From JAJFJD01 sp965228695 (GTDB lineage Bacteria > Pseudomonadota > Alphaproteobacteria > UBA8366): a stretch of DNA of 64,000 bases. The DNA is taken from the NCBI GenBank assembly GCA_965228695.1, contig CBDDIB010000002.1, positions 2,542,001 through 2,606,000 of the forward strand, read 5' to 3'. The translations under genes and the position numbers were made by a program. Below the pieces are notes generated by a model. The model was not told where the DNA came from, did not search any database, and saw only the letters and a list, made by a program, of their open reading frames with translations. This document shows, one piece after another, positions 35,383-43,528 of this stretch. Every line of letters begins with the position of its first letter. Positions within the stretch are counted from its first letter, which is position 1.

Positions 35383-36822
35383 ATGGCTGACACGGACAAT
35401 GGCATCATCGCGGTCGTCAAGCGCGATTGCCCGACCTGTGAACTGGTGGAGCCGGTCCTGAAGCGGCTGGAAGAGGCCGGGACCCTTGTACGCGTTTATT
35501 CGCAGGACGATCCGGCCTTCCCGGAGAGCATTGCCGACGTCCAGGACGACCGGTCGCTGGAAAAGTCCTTTCATCTTGATGTGGAATTCGTGCCGACGCT
35601 GATCCGCATGGAGGACCGGCGGGAAGCCGGCCGCGTGTTCGGATGGAACCGGGAGGAATGGGAACGCTTTACCGGCATTCAGGGCATCGGCGAAGGGTTG
35701 CCCCCGAATCAGCCGGGCTGCGGGTCGAAATCCGTGGAACCCGGTATCCCGGAACAGCTCCAGGCGCGCTTCGGCGAGGTGCCGTTCAAGTCGCGAAAGG
35801 TCGAGTATTCCGACTGGGACGACGTCATGGAACAGGCGTTCGACCGGGGGTGGACCGATGGCCTGCCGGTCGTGCCGCCGACCGACGCACGGATCCTGCG
35901 CATGCTGACGGGGACCGACCGGGCGCCGGATGAGGTCGTCGGCATCATGCCGCCCGACATGAAGGAATGCACGGTCGAGAAGATCGCCGTGAATGCGGTC
36001 ATGGCTGGGGCGCGGCCGGAGTACATGCCTGTGATTCTGGCGGTCGTCGAGGCCGCCTTGAAACCGAAGTTCACGCTGCACGGTGTTCTGTGCACGCTCA
36101 ACTTTTCCGGGCCCGTGATCGTCGTCAATGGCCCTGTGACGAAATCCATCGGCATGAATTGGGGCGGCAATTGTTTGGGGCAGGGTAACCGCGCGAACGC
36201 CACCATCGGGCGTACGCTGCAACTGCTCGTGCGGAATGTCGGCGGCGGGCGGCCGGGCGAGATAGACCGCGCCGTCTTCGGCAATCCCGGGAAGTACACC
36301 TATTGTTTCGCCGAGGACGAGACCGACCCGGATTGGGAGCCGCTGCATGTATCGCGCGGCTGTACCCCCGGGTCGAATGCCGTGACGCTGCATCACGGCC
36401 ACGGCGTGACGGGGTTCTCGGACTCGGCGGTCCGCGGCGCCGACGAACTCGCCCGGTCGCTTTCGCTGATGCTCGTCAATGAGATGCATCCCAAGAAAAC
36501 GCAATGCGCCAATGTCATCGTCGCGATCTCGCCCGAGCATTATCGCATCTACAAGGATGACGGTTGGGGCCGAAAAGAGATCGAAGAGGCGCTGCACCAT
36601 TACACGACCCGTCCCGGGAAGGATCTGATCAAGGGGGCGCAAGGCATCAACGAAGGGATTGATCCGGACCTGGCCGAAGAGATGGTGCCCAAATTCTGGC
36701 GCGATCACGGTATACTGCTGATGCGCGCGGGCGGTCCCGGCGGCCTGCAGACCGCGATCATCGGCGGATGGAGCGGCGGCCGGAACCACGATGAGATCCA
36801 ACCGGTCACGCACCAGTTCTAA
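35383..36822 (+). CDS. Thioredoxin-fold protein with long C-terminal domain, partner of the UGSC selenoprotein
   Basis: A 479-residue protein. The first about 95 residues resemble a thioredoxin domain with an exposed C16-P-T-C19 motif (VVKRDCPTCELVEPVLKRL) and the cis-Pro region VEFVPTLIRMED. The remaining ~380 residues form an unrecognised domain rich in conserved-looking Cys and Gly segments (QPGCGSKSVEPG, MNWGGNCLGQGNRANAT, VSRGCTPGSNAV, ILLMRAGGPGGLQTAI). ATG 35383 follows GGAGAG; an earlier in-frame ATG at 35311 has no support. The selenoprotein gene starts 42 bases downstream, so the two are almost certainly co-transcribed; the dithiol motif would suit a reductant of a selenenyl-sulfide in its neighbour (inference). 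Confidence 0.8.
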   Translation: MADTDNGIIAVVKRDCPTCELVEPVLKRLEEAGTLVRVYSQDDPAFPESIADVQDDRSLEKSFHLDVEFVPTLIRMEDRREAGRVFGWNREEWERFTGIQGIGEGLPPNQPGCGSKSVEPGIPEQLQARFGEVPFKSRKVEYSDWDDVMEQAFDRGWTDGLPVVPPTDARILRMLTGTDRAPDEVVGIMPPDMKECTVEKIAVNAVMAGARPEYMPVILAVVEAALKPKFTLHGVLCTLNFSGPVIVVNGPVTKSIGMNWGGNCLGQGNRANATIGRTLQLLVRNVGGGRPGEIDRAVFGNPGKYTYCFAEDETDPDWEPLHVSRGCTPGSNAVTLHHGHGVTGFSDSAVRGADELARSLSLMLVNEMHPKKTQCANVIVAISPEHYRIYKDDGWGRKEIEEALHHYTTRPGKDLIKGAQGINEGIDPDLAEEMVPKFWRDHGILLMRAGGPGGLQTAIIGGWSGGRNHDEIQPVTHQF

Positions 36823-36864
36823 AAACGGTATCCGGCCCGAAACCGAAAAGGAGGACTATCCGAC

Positions 36865-37383
36865 ATGAAATTCGTTCGAGACCCGACCAGCGAAGCGTCC
36901 GCGACCAAGCGGCCGCCGAAGGCGCTGCCCGCCGACATCACGGGCAAGACAATCGCGCTGCTGGATATCTCCAAGGAACGCAGCGATGAATTCCTCGATC
37001 ATCTCGAGGTCAAATTCTCGGAAGCCGGCTTTCCGGTGAAACGCTACCGCAAGCCGAGCAATTCCAAGAATGCGACACCGGAATTGATTCAGGCGATCGT
37101 CCAGGAAGCGGATATCGTCGTCGAAAGCCTCGCCGATTGAGGCTCGTGCACGTCGTGCAGTCTGCATGACATGAATGCACTCGACAATTTAGGCGTTCCG
37201 GGATTGATGGTCGCGACGACCGAATTCAAGGTCGCGGCGAAGTCGCAGTCCAAGTCGTTGGGTTTCGAGCCGCATATCGTGTGGGTCGAACATCCGATCC
37301 AGAATCGGACGGCGGACGAATTGCGTGATATCGCCTATGACGCGTTCACGCCGATCATGCAGACGTTGCAGGACGGCGCCTGA
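36865..37383 (+). CDS. UGSC-motif selenoprotein (TGA read as selenocysteine)
   Basis: One gene spanning an in-frame TGA at 37138-37140. AGGAGG (36849-36854) precedes ATG 36865. Codons 1-91 give a soluble alpha/beta protein (ITGKTIALLDISKERSDEFL, then ADIVVESLAD); TGA is codon 92; the same frame continues GSCTSCSLHDMNALDNLG... to a TGA at 37381-37383, 172 residues in all. The motif is U92-G-S-C95-T-S-C98. Proteins with a UGSC motif are a known bacterial selenoprotein type, in which U and C can form a selenenyl-sulfide redox pair. A bSECIS-like hairpin follows the TGA directly. The second half (VPGLMVATTEFKVAAKSQ, PHIVWVEHPIQNRTADEL) is clearly coding. Without selenocysteine insertion the product would be a 91-residue fragment lacking the motif. 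Alternative: a nonsense mutation, which the motif and hairpin argue against. Confidence 0.88.
37152..37170 (+). promoter_or_regulatory. Bacterial SECIS element (selenocysteine insertion hairpin)
   Basis: GTCGTGCA (37152-37159), loop GTC (37160-37162), TGCATGAC (37163-37170). The stem has eight pairs, seven Watson-Crick and one G-U. The loop begins GU, the nucleotides SelB recognises in known bacterial SECIS elements, and its G lies 20 bases after the TGA, inside the usual distance range. It sits within the reading frame, as bacterial SECIS elements do. Confidence 0.8.
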
Positions 37384-37528
37384 TCGGTTGCCGACGATCC
37401 AGCTGACGTAATTAGCGGGCACGCCATCGCCGAATCTGGGGTAGTATCGCCGCTGTTTACGAGTGGGTTGTGTGATCGGCCGGGTTGACCCGGCCGAGCG
37501 GTTCAATTTGATCGGGGAAGGTCGCGAC

Positions 37529-38506
37529 ATGGCGTTTATGTTCGACGAATTGGCGATTTTCGTCATCGTCTTCTTGTTCCTGGTGGTTTTCGTCATCTTC
37601 ATGGGCGTGAAGACGGTGTCGCAGGGCGAGGAGTTCACGGTCGAACGCTTCGGCCGGTATACCAAGACGTTGAGCCCCGGCTTGAACCTGATCATCCCCT
37701 TCGTCGACCGCGTCGGCGCCAGGATGAACATGCGCGAACAGGTGCTCGACGTCCAAAGCCAGGAGGTTATCACCAAGGACAACGCCATGGTCACGGCCGA
37801 CGGCGTCGTCTTCTTTCAGGTGATCGATGCGGCCAAGGCAGCGTATGAGGTGAATGACCTGGAGCGCGCCATCCTGAACCTGACGATGACCAATATCCGG
37901 ACGGTGATGGGGTCGATGGACCTCGACATGGTCCTGTCCGAGCGCGATTCGATCAACGCGAACCTGCTGCGCGTCGTGGACGAGGCGACCAACCCCTGGG
38001 GCGTCAAGGTCACGCGCATCGAGATCAAGGACATCGCGCCGCCGCTCGACCTGGTGGAAGCGATGGCCCGTCAGATGAAGGCGGAACGCGAGAAACGCGC
38101 TAATATTTTGGATGCGGAAGGCGAACGGCAAGCCGATATCCTTCGCGCCGAAGGCCGGAAGCAGTCTGCGATTCTGGAGGCCGAGGGACGGAAAGAAGCC
38201 GCGTTCCGCGACGCCGAGGCGCGCGAGCGCGAGGCTGAAGCCGAAGGCAAGGCGACCGCCATGGTCTCCGAGGCGATCGCGAAGGGCAACGTGCAGGCGC
38301 TGAACTACTTCGTCGCCCAGAAATATGTCGATGCGCTAGGCCAGTTCGCGGATTCGCCGAACCAGAAGACCTTCTTCCTGCCGGTGGAGGCGACCGGGGT
38401 AATCGGCGCGATCGGCGGCATCACGGAAATTGCCAGGGAAGCCTTCAAGCGGCCGGACGGTGAGGCCGGCGCTGCCCCCGCCAGCGGACCATGGGACCGG
38501 ACGTAG
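37529..38506 (+). CDS. SPFH/band 7 domain membrane protein (QmcA/stomatin-like)
   Basis: A 325-residue protein. One N-terminal hydrophobic anchor (residues 8-28, LAIFVIVFLFLVVFVIFMGV) is followed by the SPFH domain with EFTVERFGRYTKTLSPGLNL, QVLDVQSQEVITKDN and NPWGVKVTRIEIKDI. Then comes a long charged coiled coil (AEREKRANILDAEGERQADI onward to about 260). This is the stomatin/QmcA organisation, scaffolding membrane proteases or microdomains. ATG 37529 follows GGGAAGG; upstream in-frame sequence is ignored. The NfeD gene begins four bases after its stop, the standard SPFH-NfeD pair. Confidence 0.93.
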   Translation: MAFMFDELAIFVIVFLFLVVFVIFMGVKTVSQGEEFTVERFGRYTKTLSPGLNLIIPFVDRVGARMNMREQVLDVQSQEVITKDNAMVTADGVVFFQVIDAAKAAYEVNDLERAILNLTMTNIRTVMGSMDLDMVLSERDSINANLLRVVDEATNPWGVKVTRIEIKDIAPPLDLVEAMARQMKAEREKRANILDAEGERQADILRAEGRKQSAILEAEGRKEAAFRDAEAREREAEAEGKATAMVSEAIAKGNVQALNYFVAQKYVDALGQFADSPNQKTFFLPVEATGVIGAIGGITEIAREAFKRPDGEAGAAPASGPWDRT

Positions 38507-38510
38507 CGCG

Positions 38511-38990
38511 ATGGATACGGTCTTTCAGTTTTCCGAGGATATCCGGTTCTGGCATTGGTGGATCTTCGGTCTTCTGCTGCTGGGTCTCGAACTCATGGTC
38601 CCCGGCAGTTTCTTCCTGTGGATGGGTGTCGCGGCCGGCATAATTGGGCTGATACTGTTGGTTTATCCGGACTTCGCGTGGCAGAGCCAGATCCTCACCT
38701 TCGCCGTCGTTTCGATCGTTGCGGTGGCCGGATGGCGGTACTGGTTGCGCAAGCATCCGATCGAGACCGAGGACGCCACCCTCAATGTGCGGGGTGCGCG
38801 ATACCAGGGCCGCGTCCTGACCTTGAGCGAGCCGCTGGTAAACGGCGTCGGCAAGGTCAATGTCGACGATAGTATTTGGCGCGTGTCGACCGGTGATGCC
38901 ACATCGTTGCCGGAAGGCGCGCGAATCCGCGTCACCGGGGTCGACGGCGCGACGCTGGTCGTCGAGGAGTTGCAGGAAGAGTCGGCGTAG
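38511..38990 (+). CDS. NfeD family protein
   Basis: A 159-residue protein with two to three hydrophobic helices in the first 80 residues (FWHWWIFGLLLLGLELMVPG, FFLWMGVAAGIIGLILLVY) and a soluble OB-fold C-terminus (LTLSEPLVNGVGKVNVDDSI, LPEGARIRVTGVDGATLVVE). This is the short NfeD type that lacks the protease domain and works with the adjacent SPFH protein in membrane quality control. Confidence 0.92.
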   Translation: MDTVFQFSEDIRFWHWWIFGLLLLGLELMVPGSFFLWMGVAAGIIGLILLVYPDFAWQSQILTFAVVSIVAVAGWRYWLRKHPIETEDATLNVRGARYQGRVLTLSEPLVNGVGKVNVDDSIWRVSTGDATSLPEGARIRVTGVDGATLVVEELQEESA

Positions 38991-38993
38991 GCG

Positions 38994-39812
38994 CTAGGCC
39001 GTTTCGGTTCTGGTCGCGGGCGCGATCGCACGGCGATAAAGATGCCAAGAGGCATGGCCGAGAACCGGCAATATCACGAGCAATCCGACCAAGCCGGAGA
39101 GCAGGGACACGCCGATCAGCATCGCGATCGTAATGCACCACAGGATCATCGGGACTTTGTTCTGCAGGACGACTTTCACGCTGGTGATCATCGCGGTGAC
39201 GAAGTCGACCTCGCGGTCGAACAGCATCGGATAGGACGTCGCCGAGAAGGAAAAGACGGAAAAGGCGATGACGGCGCCGACGGCGTTCCCGATCAGCAGG
39301 AATATAAGACCCATTGGCGTGGTGAAGATCACCTCCAGCAGTTCCGGGGCGCTCAACGCCGACATGCCGAGAAATCCGAAAAAGAGCAGGGCGGCTATAT
39401 CCATCCAGATGAAAAGCGAAAAGCCGGCGACCAAGGCCATCCAGCCGAGATCGCTGCTTGCGGCGTCGCGCACGGATCCGAAAATCCGGCCCCATGACAA
39501 CGGTTCCTTCCGCTCGAGGCATCGGCTGATCGCGTAAAAGGCCGCGGCGATGAAGGGGGCGATCAATGCGAATCCCGCCGCCAGCGGATAGACCAAATAC
39601 GGCAGATCGAATTGCACGAGTAGCAGGATGAGGACCCATCCGCCCGCCGTGTAAACCCCGCTGACACCAAGGGCATAGAGCGGGGCCTTCCGGAAGTCGC
39701 GCAGACCGGCGGCCAAGATTTCAAGAATGTCGCTATTCGCGAGAGGAAGGATGACGGGTGTGGCCGGCGCGGTGTCGCCGAGGCCCGGACCGGCGTTTGC
39801 AGTATCGTTCAT
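38994..39812 (-). CDS. DUF2189 family integral membrane protein
   Basis: A 272-residue protein with six hydrophobic segments, including LYALGVSGVYTAGGWVLILL, LVYPLAAGFALIAPFIAAAF and VIAFSVFSFSATSYPMLFDR. The ending VLGHASWHLYRRAI is characteristic of the DUF2189 family, common in alphaproteobacteria. No biochemical function is known to me; some members lie near respiratory genes. It converges with NfeD. Confidence 0.85.
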   Translation of the reverse strand: MNDTANAGPGLGDTAPATPVILPLANSDILEILAAGLRDFRKAPLYALGVSGVYTAGGWVLILLLVQFDLPYLVYPLAAGFALIAPFIAAAFYAISRCLERKEPLSWGRIFGSVRDAASSDLGWMALVAGFSLFIWMDIAALLFFGFLGMSALSAPELLEVIFTTPMGLIFLLIGNAVGAVIAFSVFSFSATSYPMLFDREVDFVTAMITSVKVVLQNKVPMILWCITIAMLIGVSLLSGLVGLLVILPVLGHASWHLYRRAIAPATRTETA

Positions 39813-40022
39813 TATTTTCTCCCGATCCTAGATACCCTCGACGTGTCTCGGCTTTCGTGCCGATTTATCGTAGGCCCGGCGTCGTTTGCGCAAAATCGGG
39901 CCTCCTCTCAGGCTAGGGCGGAGAATGCAAGGCGTCCGTGATCTAGATCAGTTTGCGCGAAATTTCCACTTTTGAGCCGTACGCCTTGGAAGGAAGCGCA
40001 AATGCGGGCGTATTCCGCCGCA

Positions 40023-40817
40023 CTACGTCAACGCGATGGAAACCGATCCCAGACTAGGAATCTCGTGTTCGATGCGGTCGCCCTTCGCCATCCAATGCGT
40101 CGGGATCACGGATCCTAGGGTCACGAATTCGTTGGCGCGCAGAGATCGGCCTCGCTCGGCCAGCCGGTTGGCGAGCCAAGCCAAGGCTTCCAGCGGATGC
40201 CCCATGATCAGGGATCCTTTCCCGCGCCCCAGTTCGCTGCCATTCAGGTTCACCGTCGCTTCCATGCCGGCGAGGTCGAGGTCGCGCCATGCGTCCACGG
40301 GATCGCCCAGCACTACGGCGGCGTTGAAGAAGTTGTCGGCCACCATGGTCGGCGTGTCGAGGTCGCGGTAGTCGCGGTATCGGGCATCCACCAGTTCGAT
40401 CGAAATCATCACGGCGCCGACTGCTTCGCGCACGCCGTCGCGGGTAAAGGGCGCACCGGCGGCGGGCAAGTCCGCCGCCAGGGATACCGCGATTTCGGTT
40501 TCGACACCGGGTTCGACGAAATCCGCGTGGGAAAGTGCCGCATGGCCGCGATGCACCGCGGTTTCGAAAACCGCCCCGAACGCCGGCTCGTGGATATTCA
40601 TGTATTCCTGCATCACTGGCGTGGTGCAGCCGATCTTGTACCCGACGGGGTCGCCAAGCCCCTTCGCCGCGAGGATGTCGTTGCAATCTTCCTGAACGGC
40701 GTAGGCGTCGTGCAGGTCGGCGGGTCGGATATCCAGCGCCAGGGTATCGAGACGGGTCCGGTTCAGCCGGTTGTCGGCGATGACCGTTGCCGCCCGGTGG
40801 ATCGCTTCCGGGGTCAT
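40023..40817 (-). CDS. 2-keto-4-pentenoate hydratase / fumarylacetoacetate hydrolase family protein
   Basis: A 264-residue enzyme of the MhpD-like branch of the FAH superfamily. Landmarks: DLHDAYAVQEDCNDILAAKG, GDPVGYKIGCTTPVMQEYMN, VEPGVETEIAVSLAADLP with the Glu metal ligands, ISIELVDARYRDYRDLDTPT, DNFFNAAVVLGD and MGHPLEALAWLANRL. Known members hydrate 2-oxopent-4-enoate or decarboxylate 4-oxalocrotonate in meta-cleavage pathways. It is the second gene of a two-gene minus operon with the SDR gene (17-base gap), so an aromatic or keto-acid degradation role is likely. Confidence 0.88.
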   Translation of the reverse strand: MTPEAIHRAATVIADNRLNRTRLDTLALDIRPADLHDAYAVQEDCNDILAAKGLGDPVGYKIGCTTPVMQEYMNIHEPAFGAVFETAVHRGHAALSHADFVEPGVETEIAVSLAADLPAAGAPFTRDGVREAVGAVMISIELVDARYRDYRDLDTPTMVADNFFNAAVVLGDPVDAWRDLDLAGMEATVNLNGSELGRGKGSLIMGHPLEALAWLANRLAERGRSLRANEFVTLGSVIPTHWMAKGDRIEHEIPSLGSVSIALT

Positions 40818-40834
40818 ACTGGCCTCACGCTCGG

Positions 40835-41581
40835 TCAGAACTGATTGATCACGCCGCCGTTGATCTGCAGCATCTGGCCGTTGATGAAGCCGCCCTGGTC
40901 CGAAACCAGCAGATCGACCAACGCGCCGATGTCGTCGGAGTTGCCGAGCCGGCCGACGGGATTGGCTTCGAGCAATTTTTGGAATCGCGGCTCGGAGATG
41001 TCCTTGTCTTCGTCGGGGAAGGTGCCCGGCGAGATGATGTTGCAGGTGACGCCCTGGCGGCCGAACTCCTTCGACAGCGATTTCGTCAAGCCCCAAAGCG
41101 CGTGTTTGGAAACGCTGACCGCCGCCTTGCCTGCATATCCCTGCTGCGCGTTCATGCCGGTGAAGGTAATGATCCGGCCCCAGCCCTTTTCCAGCATGCC
41201 GGGGACGCAGGCGCGCGCGAGGTGGAAGGCAGAATAGAAATTGATGTCCATGATCCGGTTCCACTCTTCCTCGGTCGTCTTGAGGAAGTCGCCGTCGGGC
41301 CGCACCGCCGCGTTGGCCACCAGCACGTCGACGCTGCCGAATTTATCGATGGCGGACTTGGCCATGGCCTGAACCTTGTCGCGGTCGCCGACGTTGCACA
41401 TCTCGATCATCGATTCCGCGCCGAGGTCGCTGATCTTCGCCGCTACCTCTTCGCAAGCCGCCCGGTCGCTCGACCCGTTCAGGACGATGTTGTAGCCCGC
41501 CGCCGCGAGATGGAGCGCAATGCCCCGGCCGATATTTTTGCCCGATCCCGTGATCAGTGCGGTTCGTTTTTCTTGAGCCAT
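40835..41581 (-). CDS. SDR-family protein lacking the catalytic Tyr
   Basis: A 248-residue short-chain dehydrogenase/reductase homologue. The cofactor motif is TGSGKNIGRGIAL (11-23) and LVANAAVRPDG gives the NAG-like block. The active-site YxxxK reads V155-S-V-S-K159, and the usual catalytic Ser region reads TFTGMNA, so Tyr and Ser are both absent while Lys remains. The C-terminal GGFINGQMLQINGGV is normal. Either catalysis uses other residues or the protein is not a classical dehydrogenase. The long open frame upstream of ATG 41581 is antisense to the hydantoinase gene. Confidence 0.88.
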   Translation of the reverse strand: MAQEKRTALITGSGKNIGRGIALHLAAAGYNIVLNGSSDRAACEEVAAKISDLGAESMIEMCNVGDRDKVQAMAKSAIDKFGSVDVLVANAAVRPDGDFLKTTEEEWNRIMDINFYSAFHLARACVPGMLEKGWGRIITFTGMNAQQGYAGKAAVSVSKHALWGLTKSLSKEFGRQGVTCNIISPGTFPDEDKDISEPRFQKLLEANPVGRLGNSDDIGALVDLLVSDQGGFINGQMLQINGGVINQF

Positions 41582-41791
41582 GAGAGTGTCCTCTGTGGAA
41601 TGCGGTTTCTTGACGGATGGTGCCGATACAGCTGCGGAACCATCGGGGCGTCCCGTTGCAAACGGCGATATCATTTTAGCAGAAGCGGGTGGTCGGGTTG
41701 AAATGACATCCGCACCCTTGACCGGTTTGCCGGGATTTCGGTCCGGCCCGTATACTCGATGGGATTTCCTCCTACCCCGCGAGTTTCCGCC

Positions 41792-43528
41792 ATGGCCGAC
41801 GATATCGACCCGATCCGACTCGAACTCATCAAGAATTCCTTGGTGATGATCTCCGACAACCTGATGGTTTCGGTGCTGCGGACGTCGCGATCGACGCTCG
41901 TCAAGGCGAACATGGACTTCTCCGCGTCGATCTGCGATTCGGCGGGCAACATGGTGGGGCAGGGGTTGGCGCTGCCGGGTCATCTGGGGGCGACCATGCC
42001 GGCGCTCCGCGGCTGCCTCGATTACTTCGAGGACGATATCGAGCCTGGCGACATCTTCGCGAACAACGATCCCTATGCCGGCGGCAGTCATCTCAACGAC
42101 ATCTTCATGTTCAAGCCGGTCTTCCGGGACGGTCAATGTATCTGTTTCCTCGGGTTGATCCTGCATCACACGGATTTGGGCGGGCGCGTCGCCGGCGGGC
42201 AGGCGGCGGACAGCGACGAGATCTTCCAGGAGGGCCTGCGCATCCCGCCCAGCAAGATCTATCAGGCGGGCAGGCCGAACGACACGCTGATGCGCATCAT
42301 CGAACACAATACCCGCGTCCCGGACACGGTGTTGGGCGACGTGCGGGCGCAGATCGCCGCCTTGAACGCCGGCGCGGTCGAGATCGAGAAGCTGGTCGAT
42401 CTTTACGGCGTCGCCGAACTGAAGAAATACATGAACGAGCTGGTCGACTATACCGAGCGGCTCGTGCGCAGCTACATCCGCGATCTGCCCGACGGCGAGG
42501 CGGAATTTACCGATTACAATGACGACGACGGCGTCGGCGGCGGGCCGGTCACGCTGCACGTCAAGCTGACGGTGAAAGGCGATGAAATCGTTGCGGATTT
42601 CACCGGCACGTCGCCGCAGATGGGCGGCGCGCTGCATACCAATTACTGGTTCACCGCATCGCTGACCTATGCCGCCTTGCGCGCCGTCATGCCACCGGAC
42701 ACGCCGAACAACGCGGGCTTCTACCGGCCGATCACCGTGATCGCGCCCGAAGGCAGTTGGGTCAATCCGCGCTTCCCGGCGGCGCTCGGCGCGCGCGGGC
42801 AGGGCGGATACCGCATCCGCACGCTGGTGTCGGGCGCGATCGCCAAGCTGATGCCGGGCCGCATGCCGGCCTGTCCGGGCGGCAACGAGTTCGGCCTGTC
42901 GGTCACCGGCCTGACGCCGGAACGGCGGCGCTTCCTGCATGTGGAATTCCATAATGTGACGGGGCGCGGCGGCGGCCCGGATGCGGATGGGCAGGACGGC
43001 GGCCCCTACTGGCTGGGCAACCTGTCCAACACACCGGTCGAGGTCATCGAGGCGGAAAATCCGCTGCTGATCGAGGAATACGGGTTTCTGCCGGATACCG
43101 GCGGCCCCGGTAAATATCGCGGCGGGCTCGGCGTCGTGCGGCAGTATCGGTTGCTAAACGAGACGGCGATCGTGCAGCAACGCGCGGACCGGCATATCTA
43201 CCCGTGCTGGGGCTTGTTCGGCGGCAAGCCGGGGGCGCTGTCCAAGTCCTATTTCGAAAAAGACGGCGTGCGTGAGGAATCACCGGCGAAATTCGTTCGC
43301 ACGATGGTGAAGGACGAGATCTTCCGGTCGGAAATGGCCGGTTCCGGCGGGTATGGCGAGCCGTTCGAGCGCGATCCCGACGCGGTGGCCGAAGACGTGC
43401 GCCAAGACAAAATGTCGCTTTCCCATGCGGAGGCGGAATACGGTGTCGTCCTCGACCCGGGCACGTTCGCGGTCGACCGGGACCGCACGGCGGAGCGGCG
43501 CGCGGCCGGCGGGGACGCCGCGCGATGA
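41792..43528 (+). CDS. hyuB: Hydantoinase B/oxoprolinase family protein
   Basis: A 578-residue catalytic-type subunit of the hydantoinase B/oxoprolinase/acetone-carboxylase family. It begins DDIDPIRLELIKNSLVMISD, the family N-terminus, and carries SAGNMVGQGLALPGHLG-type text, EPGDIFANNDPYAGGSHLND, GLILHHTDLGGRVAGGQAAD and the GGPGKYRGGLGVVRQYRL block late in the protein. The ATG at 41792 is preferred over 41759 because it fits this start. It overlaps hyuA by four bases (ATGA), so the two are translationally coupled. Substrate may be a hydantoin, oxoproline or another lactam. Confidence 0.92.
   Translation: MADDIDPIRLELIKNSLVMISDNLMVSVLRTSRSTLVKANMDFSASICDSAGNMVGQGLALPGHLGATMPALRGCLDYFEDDIEPGDIFANNDPYAGGSHLNDIFMFKPVFRDGQCICFLGLILHHTDLGGRVAGGQAADSDEIFQEGLRIPPSKIYQAGRPNDTLMRIIEHNTRVPDTVLGDVRAQIAALNAGAVEIEKLVDLYGVAELKKYMNELVDYTERLVRSYIRDLPDGEAEFTDYNDDDGVGGGPVTLHVKLTVKGDEIVADFTGTSPQMGGALHTNYWFTASLTYAALRAVMPPDTPNNAGFYRPITVIAPEGSWVNPRFPAALGARGQGGYRIRTLVSGAIAKLMPGRMPACPGGNEFGLSVTGLTPERRRFLHVEFHNVTGRGGGPDADGQDGGPYWLGNLSNTPVEVIEAENPLLIEEYGFLPDTGGPGKYRGGLGVVRQYRLLNETAIVQQRADRHIYPCWGLFGGKPGALSKSYFEKDGVREESPAKFVRTMVKDEIFRSEMAGSGGYGEPFERDPDAVAEDVRQDKMSLSHAEAEYGVVLDPGTFAVDRDRTAERRAAGGDAAR

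Noticed and set aside
36865..37140. A separate 91-residue protein ending at the TGA, with 37171-37383 as an independent 70-residue gene
   Set aside because: Both lie in the same phase, the second has no ribosome binding site, and the codons between read G-S-C-T-S-C after the TGA with a SECIS-like hairpin. One selenoprotein explains all of this.
41582..42952. Long minus-strand extension making a 705-residue protein with the SDR
   Set aside because: The extra N-terminal part is antisense to hyuB, biased in composition, and unlike the SDR family N-terminus.
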